From: Pseudomonadota bacterium
Lineage (GTDB): Bacteria > Verrucomicrobiota > Verrucomicrobiia > Chthoniobacterales > UBA6821
Direction: 5' to 3'
DNA: 20,467 nt
Assembly: GCA_009928265.1 (NCBI GenBank)
Contig: RFPR01000020.1
Coordinates: 1 to 20,467, forward strand
Shown: piece after piece, positions 5,983-13,685 of the stretch
How the letters are laid out: each line of letters begins with the position of its first letter
Numbering within the stretch: the first letter of the stretch is position 1
Translations under genes and position numbers: made by a program
The notes under the pieces: generated by a model
Seen by the model: only the letters and a program-made list of their open reading frames with translations
Told to the model about the DNA's origin: nothing
Database searches by the model: none

Positions 5983-7755
5983 TCAGGCCTGGAATTTCCT
6001 CTGCAGTTCTCCCGGGGCCATCAGGACGATCGTGGGGCGTCCCTTAGGAGTGGCATAGGGGAGATCGCAGGCAAGAAGGTCCTTCAGAAGCATAGCGGCG
6101 GCGACCTCTCCGGAAGGCAGGCGCGCCCCAGCCGCGGCCAGGCGGCTTACCGAAACGGCAAGGGCTTCCTTGCCCTTGGCATCAAGCACGGGTGACTCCC
6201 GTAGGGTGCGCAACTCGTCAATCAACCGGATCGCGATTTCTGGAACGGGGAGGTCCGATGCGGCGGAAGGAATGGCGTCCACCTTGAGGCTTCCCTGTCC
6301 GAACGTCTCGGCAACGAGGCCCGCGGACTGAAGTAGGGCCTGATGAGCCTCAACCCAGGCAAGATCAGCCGGCGACATTTCCAGAATCTCGGGCAAAAGG
6401 AGCCGCTGGCTTTCGAGTTCCTCGTATTCCAAGCGCTTCAGGAATCGCTCAAAGAAGATGCGCTCACGGGCCGCGCGGATCTCGACCATCATGAGCCCCT
6501 CCTCCTGATCGAATAGAAGGTAACGGCCGGCCAATTGCCCGAGGAAACACGCCTCAGAAGGAGCCGGAAGCTGGGAGTTGGGAGTTGAGGAAAAAGCCAG
6601 ATCCTCGGCGACGCGGGCTGAGACGAGTTCGTGCACGGGAAGGTCGTGCTGGGTGGAGACGACGGGAGGCTTCCAGGATGAGGTGATCGGGGGAAAGAGA
6701 GGATCGTTGCCGGCACCCCACCCGGAGGAGGATGCAAGATCCGTCTCGCCTGTACGGCTCGGAGCGGAGGCACCCCATGCCTCTCGAGCGGCGCGCAAGG
6801 CAGCGGAACGAAGGGCACCGGGATCCCGGAAGCGGACCTCCCTCTTGGCCGGGTGGACATTGCAGTCGACCGTGGTTGGATCGATCGAGAAGAAGAGGAC
6901 TGCCGGAGGATGCAGTCCCTTCGCAAGCACGCCGTCGCAGGCCTCGCGAAGCGGGAGCGAGAGGGAGGGGCTGCGGACCATGCGTCCGTTGACAAAGGTC
7001 ATCTGCAAGGTTCGGTCGCTGCGGCCCTCGCCCGGACGGGCGATCCACCCCCGGACGGAAACCCCAGATTCCTCTACCGGAGGCACGGGAACCAGCTTGG
7101 AGAGAAATTCCTCACCATGAAGATCACGAAGCCGCACGGCCAGATCCTCCGTGGCGGCCAGACGGAAGACCTCGCGCTCATCACGGACGCAGGTGAAGGC
7201 GATCTCCGGATGGGCCGTGGCCAGAATCTGCAGCTGCTGGAGAAGATTCGCCGCCTCGGTCTGCTCACCGCGCAGGAATTTGCGGCGCGCAGGGACATTA
7301 AAGAACAAATCGGCCACCTCGATGCGCGTACCGGGTGCCTCTCCGGAATCGCACACGTCAGTCACCTTGCCGCCGATGACCTCGATCAGTGTGCCCGCTG
7401 CCTCCTCCCGGCGACGGGTCGCCAATTTGAACCGCGAGATGCTCGCGATGCTCGGCACTGCTTCTCCCCGGAAGCCAAGGGTCATGATCGCGGCCAGGTC
7501 GGAGCTTTCGCGAATCTTGCTCGTAGCATGCCGTTCAAGGCAGAGCAGGGCGTCGGAGCGATCCATGCCGCTCCCGTCGTCGGTGACACGGATGAGGCGT
7601 GTGCCTCCGCGCTGAAACTCGACGGTGATGCGCTTGGCTCCCGCGTCGATGGAGTTCTCGACCAGTTCCTTGACCACCGAGGCGGGGCGTTCTACCACCT
7701 CACCAGCAGCCACCTGGCTGGCCAGAATGTCGGGAAGGAGGCGGATGGAGCCCAT
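5983..7755 (-). CDS. mutL: DNA mismatch repair protein MutL, endonuclease motifs lost
   Basis: MutL couples mismatch recognition by MutS to strand incision. The 590-aa protein has an intact GHKL ATPase domain: ELVENSIDAGA (30-40, with E33, N34 and D37), DDGSGM (59-64) and GFRGE (94-98). The transducer domain carries CNVHPAKREVRF (298-309). The linker spans about 320-402, followed by the C-terminal dimerisation domain. Aligned with Bacillus MutL, the nuclease motifs are gone: DQHA is EIRA (425-428), SCK/ACR is SVS (535-537) and CPH is TPK (569-571). The ATG at 7755 gives the standard MGSIRLLPDILASQVAAGEV start; longer frames overlap iscA antisense. There is no Shine-Dalgarno sequence. It is the first gene of a six-gene minus-strand cluster. 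Confidence 0.96.
   Translation of the reverse strand: MGSIRLLPDILASQVAAGEVVERPASVVKELVENSIDAGAKRITVEFQRGGTRLIRVTDDGSGMDRSDALLCLERHATSKIRESSDLAAIMTLGFRGEAVPSIASISRFKLATRRREEAAGTLIEVIGGKVTDVCDSGEAPGTRIEVADLFFNVPARRKFLRGEQTEAANLLQQLQILATAHPEIAFTCVRDEREVFRLAATEDLAVRLRDLHGEEFLSKLVPVPPVEESGVSVRGWIARPGEGRSDRTLQMTFVNGRMVRSPSLSLPLREACDGVLAKGLHPPAVLFFSIDPTTVDCNVHPAKREVRFRDPGALRSAALRAAREAWGASAPSRTGETDLASSSGWGAGNDPLFPPITSSWKPPVVSTQHDLPVHELVSARVAEDLAFSSTPNSQLPAPSEACFLGQLAGRYLLFDQEEGLMMVEIRAARERIFFERFLKRLEYEELESQRLLLPEILEMSPADLAWVEAHQALLQSAGLVAETFGQGSLKVDAIPSAASDLPVPEIAIRLIDELRTLRESPVLDAKGKEALAVSVSRLAAAGARLPSGEVAAAMLLKDLLACDLPYATPKGRPTIVLMAPGELQRKFQA
6570..6590. repeat. heptamer array inside the mutL linker
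   Basis: Units gctggga, gttggga and gttgagg stand in exact register and encode part of STPNSQLPAPS (390-400) in the disordered MutL linker. The units match those of the sufC-sufB gap (13654-13681), indicating the same repeat family has been tolerated inside a coding sequence. Confidence 0.6.
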
Positions 7756-7762
7756 CCGAAAA

Positions 7763-7790
7763 GGATGAAGGATGAGGGATGAGGGATGAA
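7763..7790. repeat. heptamer array in the mutL leader
   Basis: Four near-identical units stand in perfect register: ggatgaa, ggatgag, ggatgag, ggatgaa. They start 7 bp upstream of the mutL ATG. The transcript would read as repeated CUCAUCC/UUCAUCC just before the start codon, where a Shine-Dalgarno sequence would normally sit. The array shares the 87-bp divergent gap with the iscA promoter. Confidence 0.75.
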
Positions 7791-7807
7791 AGGGGAAACG
7801 GAGGCCT

Positions 7808-7836
7808 TTGACCTTCCAAGCATGCACCTGTAGAAT
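7808..7836 (+). promoter_or_regulatory. sigma70-type promoter of the iscA-like gene
   Basis: TTGACC (7808-7813) and TAGAAT (7831-7836) are each one base from consensus and are spaced exactly 17 bp. The A of the ATG at 7843 is the seventh base after the -10 box, the usual transcription start. The mRNA is therefore predicted to be leaderless or nearly so, and there is no Shine-Dalgarno sequence. Confidence 0.7.
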
Positions 7837-7842
7837 ACTCAC

Positions 7843-8175
7843 ATGATTGAGATCAGCGAGGCGGCGGCGGGTCATCTGCGCGAACTGGCGACCAAAAAAG
7901 GTTCCGGCGGGCTCCGCTTGGGTGTGGAAAAAGGCGGATGCGCCGGGCTCCAGTATGCCATGAGCCTGGGGGAACCCCGACCGGGGGATCTTCTCCTTGA
8001 GCGGGAGGGTGCGGTAGTGTCCATCAATCAGGAAAGCCTGCCGCATCTGGAGGGCTGCACGATCGACTATGTGGATGACCTGACAGGAGCCGGATTCCGG
8101 GTCATCAATCCTAAGGCGGCCCGCAGCTGCGGCTGCGGCACCTCCTTCGAACCGTCTGGAAACACGGGTTCCTGA
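7843..8175 (+). CDS. A-type iron-sulfur carrier (IscA/SufA/ErpA family)
   Basis: A-type carriers bind Fe-S clusters or iron and pass them to client proteins. This 110-aa protein shows the three invariant cysteines: C33 in GGCAGLQY and C96/C98 in RSCGCGTSF. The N-terminal IEISEAAAGHLREL is typical. The length is standard for the family. It lies alone on the plus strand, divergent from mutL and about 6 kb from the suf operon end that faces it, so membership of IscA, SufA or ErpA cannot be assigned. A tail SFEPSGNTGS follows the last cysteine. It is probably transcribed from the promoter at 7808-7836 as a leaderless message. Confidence 0.92.
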   Translation: MIEISEAAAGHLRELATKKGSGGLRLGVEKGGCAGLQYAMSLGEPRPGDLLLEREGAVVSINQESLPHLEGCTIDYVDDLTGAGFRVINPKAARSCGCGTSFEPSGNTGS

Positions 8176-8231
8176 TTTCGTTTTCGGTTGCCACCATCCC
8201 GAGTCTCTTCTTTCCTCATCTCACTAGGCAC

Positions 8232-9788
8232 ATGGCCGGCAAAAACTACTACAGCTATCAGGGCAGATCGGGGCATCGCAGCGGGGGAAACGCGGACAGT
8301 CTTTTCGGATGGACCGTCTTCATCTTCCTGCTAATCGGTTTCGTCTTTTTCTGTTGGATGGGGAGCTACTACATCTTTGCCCATCCCGAGAAGGCCTCGA
8401 ACTACCGTCTGCTCCTAAGGCTTCACAAGATTGATCCGCCCCAGCGTTTTGAGATCACTGCCGCTCCCCGCGGAGAATTCCTAAAGCCGGGTCAGCTTCT
8501 GGAGCGCTTCGGGTCGATGACCGCCTCGGAGATCCGCCGAGCAAATGAAAACCTGCTCCGCAATTTCCTCAGGAATTATCACCAGATCAGGGATCTGGTT
8601 CCCTATGCAGTAGGCACCTACCGCGTGGTCGGCACGCTTCCCCTTGCAAAGTACTCCTTCTGCAGGCCGGGGCTGATCGCCCTGCTCCAGGCCGTAGAGC
8701 AACCTGAGATCATCCTTGAGCAACCCTTCACCTGCGACGACGCCAACCTCCCCGCCCTGACCCGCTCACTGACCCCGAATCAGGAGATCAAGCTGGAGAA
8801 ACCTCTCGATCTTTCGGCGGTCATTCATATCGAACGACTCGAAGGAAACCGTCTCCTGCTCACCACAATGCCTCTCCTCTATGGAAGCTATGGCTCCGCC
8901 AAGGGAGGGACGAGTTTCTCTCTGGAGCCTCCCGAGGAGATCAATCTCGATGCTCCCCGGCCTCTCCTCTCCCAGGAGCAGATCGCCCAACTCTCCGGAG
9001 GAAAATTCGGCAAGACAGGCAAAGTCGGCCTGGGTCTGCGACTCAGCAGGATTGCCGAGGAAGAGGCGACCCCGACCCCAGAACCTCGCGTGGCCAAGGC
9101 CATTGCAGCCAATCCCGTTCAGAACAAGCCAGCCGCCCTGGCTCCTGAGCCGGTTGTCGCCCGCGCCATACCTGTCAACGCACAACCGGTGTTGCCTGCC
9201 ATTCCTGTCGCCGGGCCCGGTACAGCCCCCGTCGCTGCGGCGATCCCTGTCGCCACTCCTGTCATGGTCACGCCGGCAGCCACGCCAGTACCCACTCCTC
9301 TCACTATCCCGACGCCAAAACCGGTCTCCCCTCCCGTACCTCCGGCCGTTCCTGCCGCAATTGCCTCACCATCCCCGATGCTGACCACCGCCACGAACCA
9401 ACAGACGGGAGCGCCTCCCTCGGAGATCTGGCCGGTTTATGCTGCCGGACAGATGCCGCGCGGACGCCTCATTGAACCAACAGAAAGCCAGGATCTCGCA
9501 TCGCGCGGTATCGGCGGTGAACGCCACTATCTGAAGGGACGATTCAGTGTGACCGCAGCCGGAAACGGACGCGCCGTTCTACGCCCCCAAGGCGCGATCG
9601 CGGGAGTGCCGACCGGCCCCAACTCCAAGGTTCGTGTGATCGTGGAATTCCCGGCGGGAGCCATCGTCCCCTCCGAAGGAAGTGCCATTGCTCGCGACAA
9701 CCTTCGTCCTTTCCAGATCACCTCGGTGAAACGCGGTGACGACGGCCAGATCAACATTTACGCGCGCGAAGTCACGAGGGGGCAGTAA
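8232..9788 (+). CDS. membrane-anchored protein with proline-rich linker, function unknown
   Basis: I do not recognise this 518-aa protein. It has a short polar, Tyr/Gly-rich N-terminus (1-24) and one strong transmembrane helix (about 25-49, FGWTVFIFLLIGFVFFCWMG). A globular region (about 55-275) has alternating helical and strand-like stretches. A Pro/Ala/Val-rich linker (about 278-398) follows, then a small beta-rich C-terminal domain (about 400-518) rich in Gly and Val, perhaps OB-like. The topology suggests a periplasmic protein anchored by its N-terminus. Codon use and GC look like its neighbours. It lies between iscA and the methyltransferase gene, with gaps of about 50 nt on both sides, so co-transcription is possible. 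The start is the first ATG; TAGG lies 4 nt upstream. Confidence 0.85.
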   Translation: MAGKNYYSYQGRSGHRSGGNADSLFGWTVFIFLLIGFVFFCWMGSYYIFAHPEKASNYRLLLRLHKIDPPQRFEITAAPRGEFLKPGQLLERFGSMTASEIRRANENLLRNFLRNYHQIRDLVPYAVGTYRVVGTLPLAKYSFCRPGLIALLQAVEQPEIILEQPFTCDDANLPALTRSLTPNQEIKLEKPLDLSAVIHIERLEGNRLLLTTMPLLYGSYGSAKGGTSFSLEPPEEINLDAPRPLLSQEQIAQLSGGKFGKTGKVGLGLRLSRIAEEEATPTPEPRVAKAIAANPVQNKPAALAPEPVVARAIPVNAQPVLPAIPVAGPGTAPVAAAIPVATPVMVTPAATPVPTPLTIPTPKPVSPPVPPAVPAAIASPSPMLTTATNQQTGAPPSEIWPVYAAGQMPRGRLIEPTESQDLASRGIGGERHYLKGRFSVTAAGNGRAVLRPQGAIAGVPTGPNSKVRVIVEFPAGAIVPSEGSAIARDNLRPFQITSVKRGDDGQINIYAREVTRGQ

Positions 9789-9807
9789 GTGCGGTTGATA
9801 GGCTTAA

Positions 9808-9828
9808 GACAGTTGGACTGTTAGGTCA
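9808..9828. repeat. gap element with shared gttggactgtt
   Basis: The 50-bp gap before the methyltransferase gene contains gttggactgtt (9812-9822), identical to 40-50. The acagt-tgg-actgt inverted repeat (9810-9822) lies within it. It resembles the degenerate heptamer family, but here the purine-rich strand is the mRNA sense. No Shine-Dalgarno sequence is evident. Confidence 0.35.
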
Positions 9829-9838
9829 GAAAACCAAG

Positions 9839-10972
9839 ATGACTTCTGTGCTCCATGAATTGATTGTTGAAGAAATTGAAGCGCAGGGTGGGATGATCCC
9901 GTTCAGGCGCTTCATGGAGCTGGCTCTCTATCATCGGGAGCACGGCTATTATGCCTCGGGACGGGCCCGCGTGGGAAAGTCGGGGGATTTCTACACAAGC
10001 GTCAGTGTCGGTCGGATCTACGGCCGACTCCTCGCCTCGGTCTGCCGCGAGGCCTGGGCAGTACTCGGATCACCGGAAGAATTCACCATCGTCGAGCAGG
10101 GAGCCAACGACGGCACGATGGCCGCAGACATACTCACACGGATTGAGGAAGCGGGCGGCGCTTTTGCCAAGGCCGTGCACTACCGGATCGTGGAACCATT
10201 TCCTATCAACCGGTCACGCCAGCAGGAAAAACTCTCCGGTTTTTCAAGGGTTACTTGGCATGAAGCCAACGAAGAGTTGCCCGAATTCACGGGCATCCAT
10301 CTCTCCAATGAATTGCTCGATGCTTTCCCAGTTGATTCCCTGCGATGGAATGCGTCTTACTGGCAGGAGGAATGCGTTTCTCTGGAGGGAGAATCACTTG
10401 TCTGGAAGAGACGGCCTGTCACGGACCCGGAGCTTGCTGAGGCTGCAAAACCTCTTCCCGTTCCCAGGCGCGAGGGATGGCGCTTTGAGATCAATCGAGG
10501 GATCTCACCGTGGCTCTCAGGCATCGCCTCGCGGATGAAGAGGGGCATGATTCTGACCGTCGACTATGGGCAGGTCGGAGAAGATCGTTTTGCACCTCAC
10601 CGGGCCGACGGAACCCTGCTGGCCTATCGGAACCATGAGCGCTTCGACAATCCGCTGGAAGAACCCGGTCTGCGCGATATCACCGCTCAGGTCGATTTCA
10701 CCGATCTCGCAGCCAAAGCCTGTGCACTCGGCCTGATCCCGATCGCCTATAGCGACCAGCAGCATTTCCTGATGGGTGCAGCTGAGCCGTGGATGCGCTC
10801 ACTCGGGGATCATGCTCCGGAACACAGGAAGGACCTTCTCGCGCTCAATACCCTGCTCACCCCCTCACTGATGGGTAGCCAGTTCAAGATGCTCGCTCTC
10901 GGTAAGGATTTCCCGGCAGATCCTCCGCTCGGGTGCTTCAAGTACCAGCGCCCAGGGATCGGATCCCTTTAA
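9839..10972 (+). CDS. MidA/NDUFAF7-family SAM-dependent methyltransferase
   Basis: A 377-aa protein of the MidA (COG1565) family. The mitochondrial member NDUFAF7 methylates an arginine of a complex I subunit; bacterial targets are mostly unknown. The N-terminal MIPFRRFMELALYHREHGYY (19-38) and SGDFYTSVSVGRIYGRLLA are classic. IVEQGANDGTMAADIL (84-99) is the SAM-binding glycine loop, here QGANDG. HLSNELLDAFPVD and LTVDYGQ are further family motifs. The length fits full-length members. No nuo gene is in the window, so no target can be named. Its stop overlaps that of sufD by 4 nt on the opposite strand. Confidence 0.9.
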   Translation: MTSVLHELIVEEIEAQGGMIPFRRFMELALYHREHGYYASGRARVGKSGDFYTSVSVGRIYGRLLASVCREAWAVLGSPEEFTIVEQGANDGTMAADILTRIEEAGGAFAKAVHYRIVEPFPINRSRQQEKLSGFSRVTWHEANEELPEFTGIHLSNELLDAFPVDSLRWNASYWQEECVSLEGESLVWKRRPVTDPELAEAAKPLPVPRREGWRFEINRGISPWLSGIASRMKRGMILTVDYGQVGEDRFAPHRADGTLLAYRNHERFDNPLEEPGLRDITAQVDFTDLAAKACALGLIPIAYSDQQHFLMGAAEPWMRSLGDHAPEHRKDLLALNTLLTPSLMGSQFKMLALGKDFPADPPLGCFKYQRPGIGSL

Positions 10973-12237
10973 AGTCCCAGCTTGCGGTCGAGGATCTCTC
11001 CCAGATGGGCTTGGAGTGGGGCGTGATCCAACCGCTCCAGCACGCTTCCAAGGAAACCGCGGACGATCAGTTGAGCCGCCTGCTTGGGAGCAATGCCGCG
11101 AGCCATCATGTAGAAAAGCTCATCCTCGTTGAGTTCCCCGGAGGTTGCTCCGTGGGTGCAGCGGACGTTGTCAGCGAGAATCTCGAGACCGGGCATGGAG
11201 TTAGCCTCGGCCTCGTCGCTGAGCATCAGGTTCCTCACCTTCTGGTAGGCATCGGTCTCATGGGCACCCTCCTCGACCTTGATGAGGCCGGCGAAGATAG
11301 TCCGCGAGGTGTCGGAGAGCGCATTATGGTAGAGCAGGTCGCTTGTCGCACGCGGAGCGTGGTGATCCTGGAAAGTCCGCTGGTCGATCTCACGCTCCCC
11401 GGTGGCGGGATTGATGGAAAGCATGATGCTCCGTGATCCCTCACCGAGAAGATGACTATCGCTCTCGCCGCGGACATAGGAGCCACCAAGATTCATCTGG
11501 AGAGCCGTGGAGGTGGCGTCCTTGGACACTTTGGTCGCATTGATGTGGAAGGCCGTCGTCTTATCGTTCCACTCCTGGACACCCGAATAGATGAGTTTGG
11601 CTCCCTGACCGAGGGTCAAGTCGTTCACGGCGATCGCGAGAGAGAAATCGTTGCCGGAGGAAGCAAAGCGGTCGATGACCGTGGCCGAGGTCCCCTCTTC
11701 AAGCACGATCAAGGTGTGGGGGAAAATCGCGGCGTTCTCTCCCTCGACCCAATGCCAGATCTCGATGGGCTTCTCTAGAACAACTCCCTTGGGAACATAG
11801 ACAAAGGCCCCGGTTCGCAGCTTCGCACGGTGCAGGCCGGCAAACTTGCGTGAGCCGAGACGCGGCTCGTCCGTCATGAAGTGAGTGCGAATCAGGTCCG
11901 CGTGATCGAGGGCGGCCTGGTCCAAAGGAAGAAGAAGCACTCCAGCCGGAAGTCCGGCTGACTCCGCATGGAGGAGCGCATCATTACCGAAGATTAGCTT
12001 ACCGGACACCGACTCCCATCCCTTCGAGCGGGAGACCAGGTCGGCGGCGTCATGAACGGAGCCAGCTTCATGGAACGCACTCAGATCGGTCGCCTTGAGA
12101 TTGGCAAAGCGCCAAGGTTCATCGGTGCGCGCCGGGGAAGGCAGAGCACGGAAGGATTCCCAAGCTATCTGCTGGTCAGCATGGAACCAAGAAGGCCAGC
12201 TACCTTGGACTGGTGCTGCATCGGTGAGTGCGCTCAT
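10969..12237 (-). CDS. sufD: Fe-S cluster assembly protein SufD
   Basis: SufD pairs with SufB and the SufC ATPase in the SufBC2D scaffold that builds Fe-S clusters. The 422-aa length is typical. The N-terminal region has EPWRFANLKATDL (40-52), and the C-terminal beta-helix core ends with VRCTHGATSGELNEDELFYMMARGI. H362 in CTHGAT corresponds to the functional E. coli H360. The ATG overlaps the sufB stop as ATGA, implying translational coupling. The gene ends the operon and meets midA tail to tail. No cysteine desulfurase gene (sufS) follows, as it would in many suf operons. Confidence 0.95.
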   Translation of the reverse strand: MSALTDAAPVQGSWPSWFHADQQIAWESFRALPSPARTDEPWRFANLKATDLSAFHEAGSVHDAADLVSRSKGWESVSGKLIFGNDALLHAESAGLPAGVLLLPLDQAALDHADLIRTHFMTDEPRLGSRKFAGLHRAKLRTGAFVYVPKGVVLEKPIEIWHWVEGENAAIFPHTLIVLEEGTSATVIDRFASSGNDFSLAIAVNDLTLGQGAKLIYSGVQEWNDKTTAFHINATKVSKDATSTALQMNLGGSYVRGESDSHLLGEGSRSIMLSINPATGEREIDQRTFQDHHAPRATSDLLYHNALSDTSRTIFAGLIKVEEGAHETDAYQKVRNLMLSDEAEANSMPGLEILADNVRCTHGATSGELNEDELFYMMARGIAPKQAAQLIVRGFLGSVLERLDHAPLQAHLGEILDRKLGL

Positions 12238-13646
12238 CCCACCGATCCCTCCATCTCGAGATCGATTAGGCGCTTGAGTTCGACGGAATACTCCATCGGG
12301 AACTGCTGGACGAGATCGTTGACGAAGCCGTTGACGGCGAGGCTCATCGCCGCCCCCTCGCTCAGTCCGCGCTGCTGCATATAGAAGATCTGCTCGGCGC
12401 TGATCTGGCTGACACTCGCCTCATGCTGCACGGCATTCCCCTGTCCCCTGACGGTGATCGCAGGATACGTGTCGGTTCGGCTGCTGGTGTTGATCAGGAG
12501 CGCATCGCACTCGGTGTTGTTCTTGCACCCCTTGAGATGCTTGGGGACGTGGACCATGCCGCGGTAAGTGGCGCGACCGGTCCCGAGGCTGATCGATTTG
12601 GAGATGATGTTGCTGGTCGTGTTGTCGGCCGCATGGATCATCTTGGCTCCTGTGTCCTGATGCTGGGCGTCGCCGGCGAGCGCTATCGAAACGACCTCGC
12701 CGCGGGCACCCTTGCCTTTCATGACGACCCCCGGATACTTCATGGTCAGTCGGGAGCCGATATTGCAGTCAATCCACTTGATCTCGGCATCCTCGTGGGC
12801 GACGCCACGCTTGGTGACGAGATTAAAGACATTGGAACTCCAGTTCTGGACGGTCACGTACTGGATTTTGGCACCTTTCATCGCCACAAGTTCCACGACC
12901 GCGCTGTGCAACGTCGCGGTCTCGAACTTTGGTGCGGTGCAGCCTTCCATGTACATCACCTCGGCACCCTCGTCGGCAATGATGAGCGTACGCTCGAACT
13001 GGCCGAAATTCTGGGCATTGATGCGGAAGTAGGCCTGGAGCGGGTGCTTCACCTTCACCCCGGGCGGGACGTAGATGAAACTACCACCGCTGAAGACGGC
13101 TGAATTCAGCGCGGAGAACTTGTTGTCACCGCTCGGAATGACCTTGCCGAACCACTTCTTGAAGATTTCCGGGTGCTCCTTGAGTCCCTCGGTGGAGCCG
13201 ACAAAGATGACGCCCTGCTCGCCGACGGCAGCCTTGATGTTGGAATAAGCGGCCTCGCTATCGAACTGGGCCTCCACTCCGGCCAGAAACTTGCGCTCCT
13301 GCTCGGGGATTCCGAGACGCTCGAAGGTCTCCTTAACCTCGTCGGGAACCTCGTCCCAGCTACGCTTGGGGACCTGGCCCTGCGCGAGGTAGTAGCGGAT
13401 GTTCTCGAAGACGATGTTCTCGAGATCCTTGGTCGCCCAGTTGGTGGGCATCGGCTTCTCGAGGAACTTGCGGTAGCCCTCCTTGCGGAAGGCGCGGACC
13501 CAGTCGGGATCCCCCTTCACCTCGCTGATGTAATCGATCGTGGCCTCGGTCAGGCCGACGCCGGCGTCGTAGGCATACTCGACGTCGTAGCTGAAATCGC
13601 CGACAGAGCGGTCGATATTAAGTTCGTGCTGGGTCTCGGTGGACAT
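12234..13646 (-). CDS. sufB: Fe-S cluster assembly scaffold SufB
   Basis: The SufB subunit of SufBC2D receives persulfide sulfur and forms the cluster site with SufD. The 470-aa protein is full length. The core shows SGGSFIYVPPGVKVKHPLQAYFRI (from 186), YMEGCTAPKF and NNTECDALLI. C380 and E409 (in HEASVSQ) have the same 29-residue spacing as the essential E. coli C405 and E434. The ATG at 13646 begins MSTETQHELNIDRSV and has no Shine-Dalgarno sequence; the 39-bp gap to sufC contains a heptamer array in its place. It is the third gene of the fur-sufC-sufB-sufD operon. Confidence 0.97.
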   Translation of the reverse strand: MSTETQHELNIDRSVGDFSYDVEYAYDAGVGLTEATIDYISEVKGDPDWVRAFRKEGYRKFLEKPMPTNWATKDLENIVFENIRYYLAQGQVPKRSWDEVPDEVKETFERLGIPEQERKFLAGVEAQFDSEAAYSNIKAAVGEQGVIFVGSTEGLKEHPEIFKKWFGKVIPSGDNKFSALNSAVFSGGSFIYVPPGVKVKHPLQAYFRINAQNFGQFERTLIIADEGAEVMYMEGCTAPKFETATLHSAVVELVAMKGAKIQYVTVQNWSSNVFNLVTKRGVAHEDAEIKWIDCNIGSRLTMKYPGVVMKGKGARGEVVSIALAGDAQHQDTGAKMIHAADNTTSNIISKSISLGTGRATYRGMVHVPKHLKGCKNNTECDALLINTSSRTDTYPAITVRGQGNAVQHEASVSQISAEQIFYMQQRGLSEGAAMSLAVNGFVNDLVQQFPMEYSVELKRLIDLEMEGSVG

Positions 13647-13653
13647 GATTGAA

Positions 13654-13681
13654 GCTGGGAGTTTGGAGCTAGGAGCTGGGA
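13654..13681. repeat. heptamer array between sufC and sufB
   Basis: Four units stand in exact 7-nt register: gctggga, gtttgga, gctagga, gctggga. They fill the gap upstream of the sufB ATG. In the mRNA this reads as a CCCAGCU-type pyrimidine-rich repeat. The first unit is identical to one in mutL (6570-6576). Confidence 0.7.
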
Positions 13682-13685
13682 AAAA

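Noticed and set aside
7763..7790. Heptamer arrays as CRISPR repeats
   Set aside because: The units are 7 nt with no spacers and there are no cas genes.
7756..8046. 97-codon N-terminal extension of mutL
   Set aside because: It would run antisense through the iscA-like gene and the heptamer array; MutL proteins begin at the MGSIRLLPD-type start.
9060..9400. Proline-rich stretch as a DNA tandem repeat
   Set aside because: The codons are irregular and no fixed DNA period is visible; it reads as an ordinary low-complexity protein linker.
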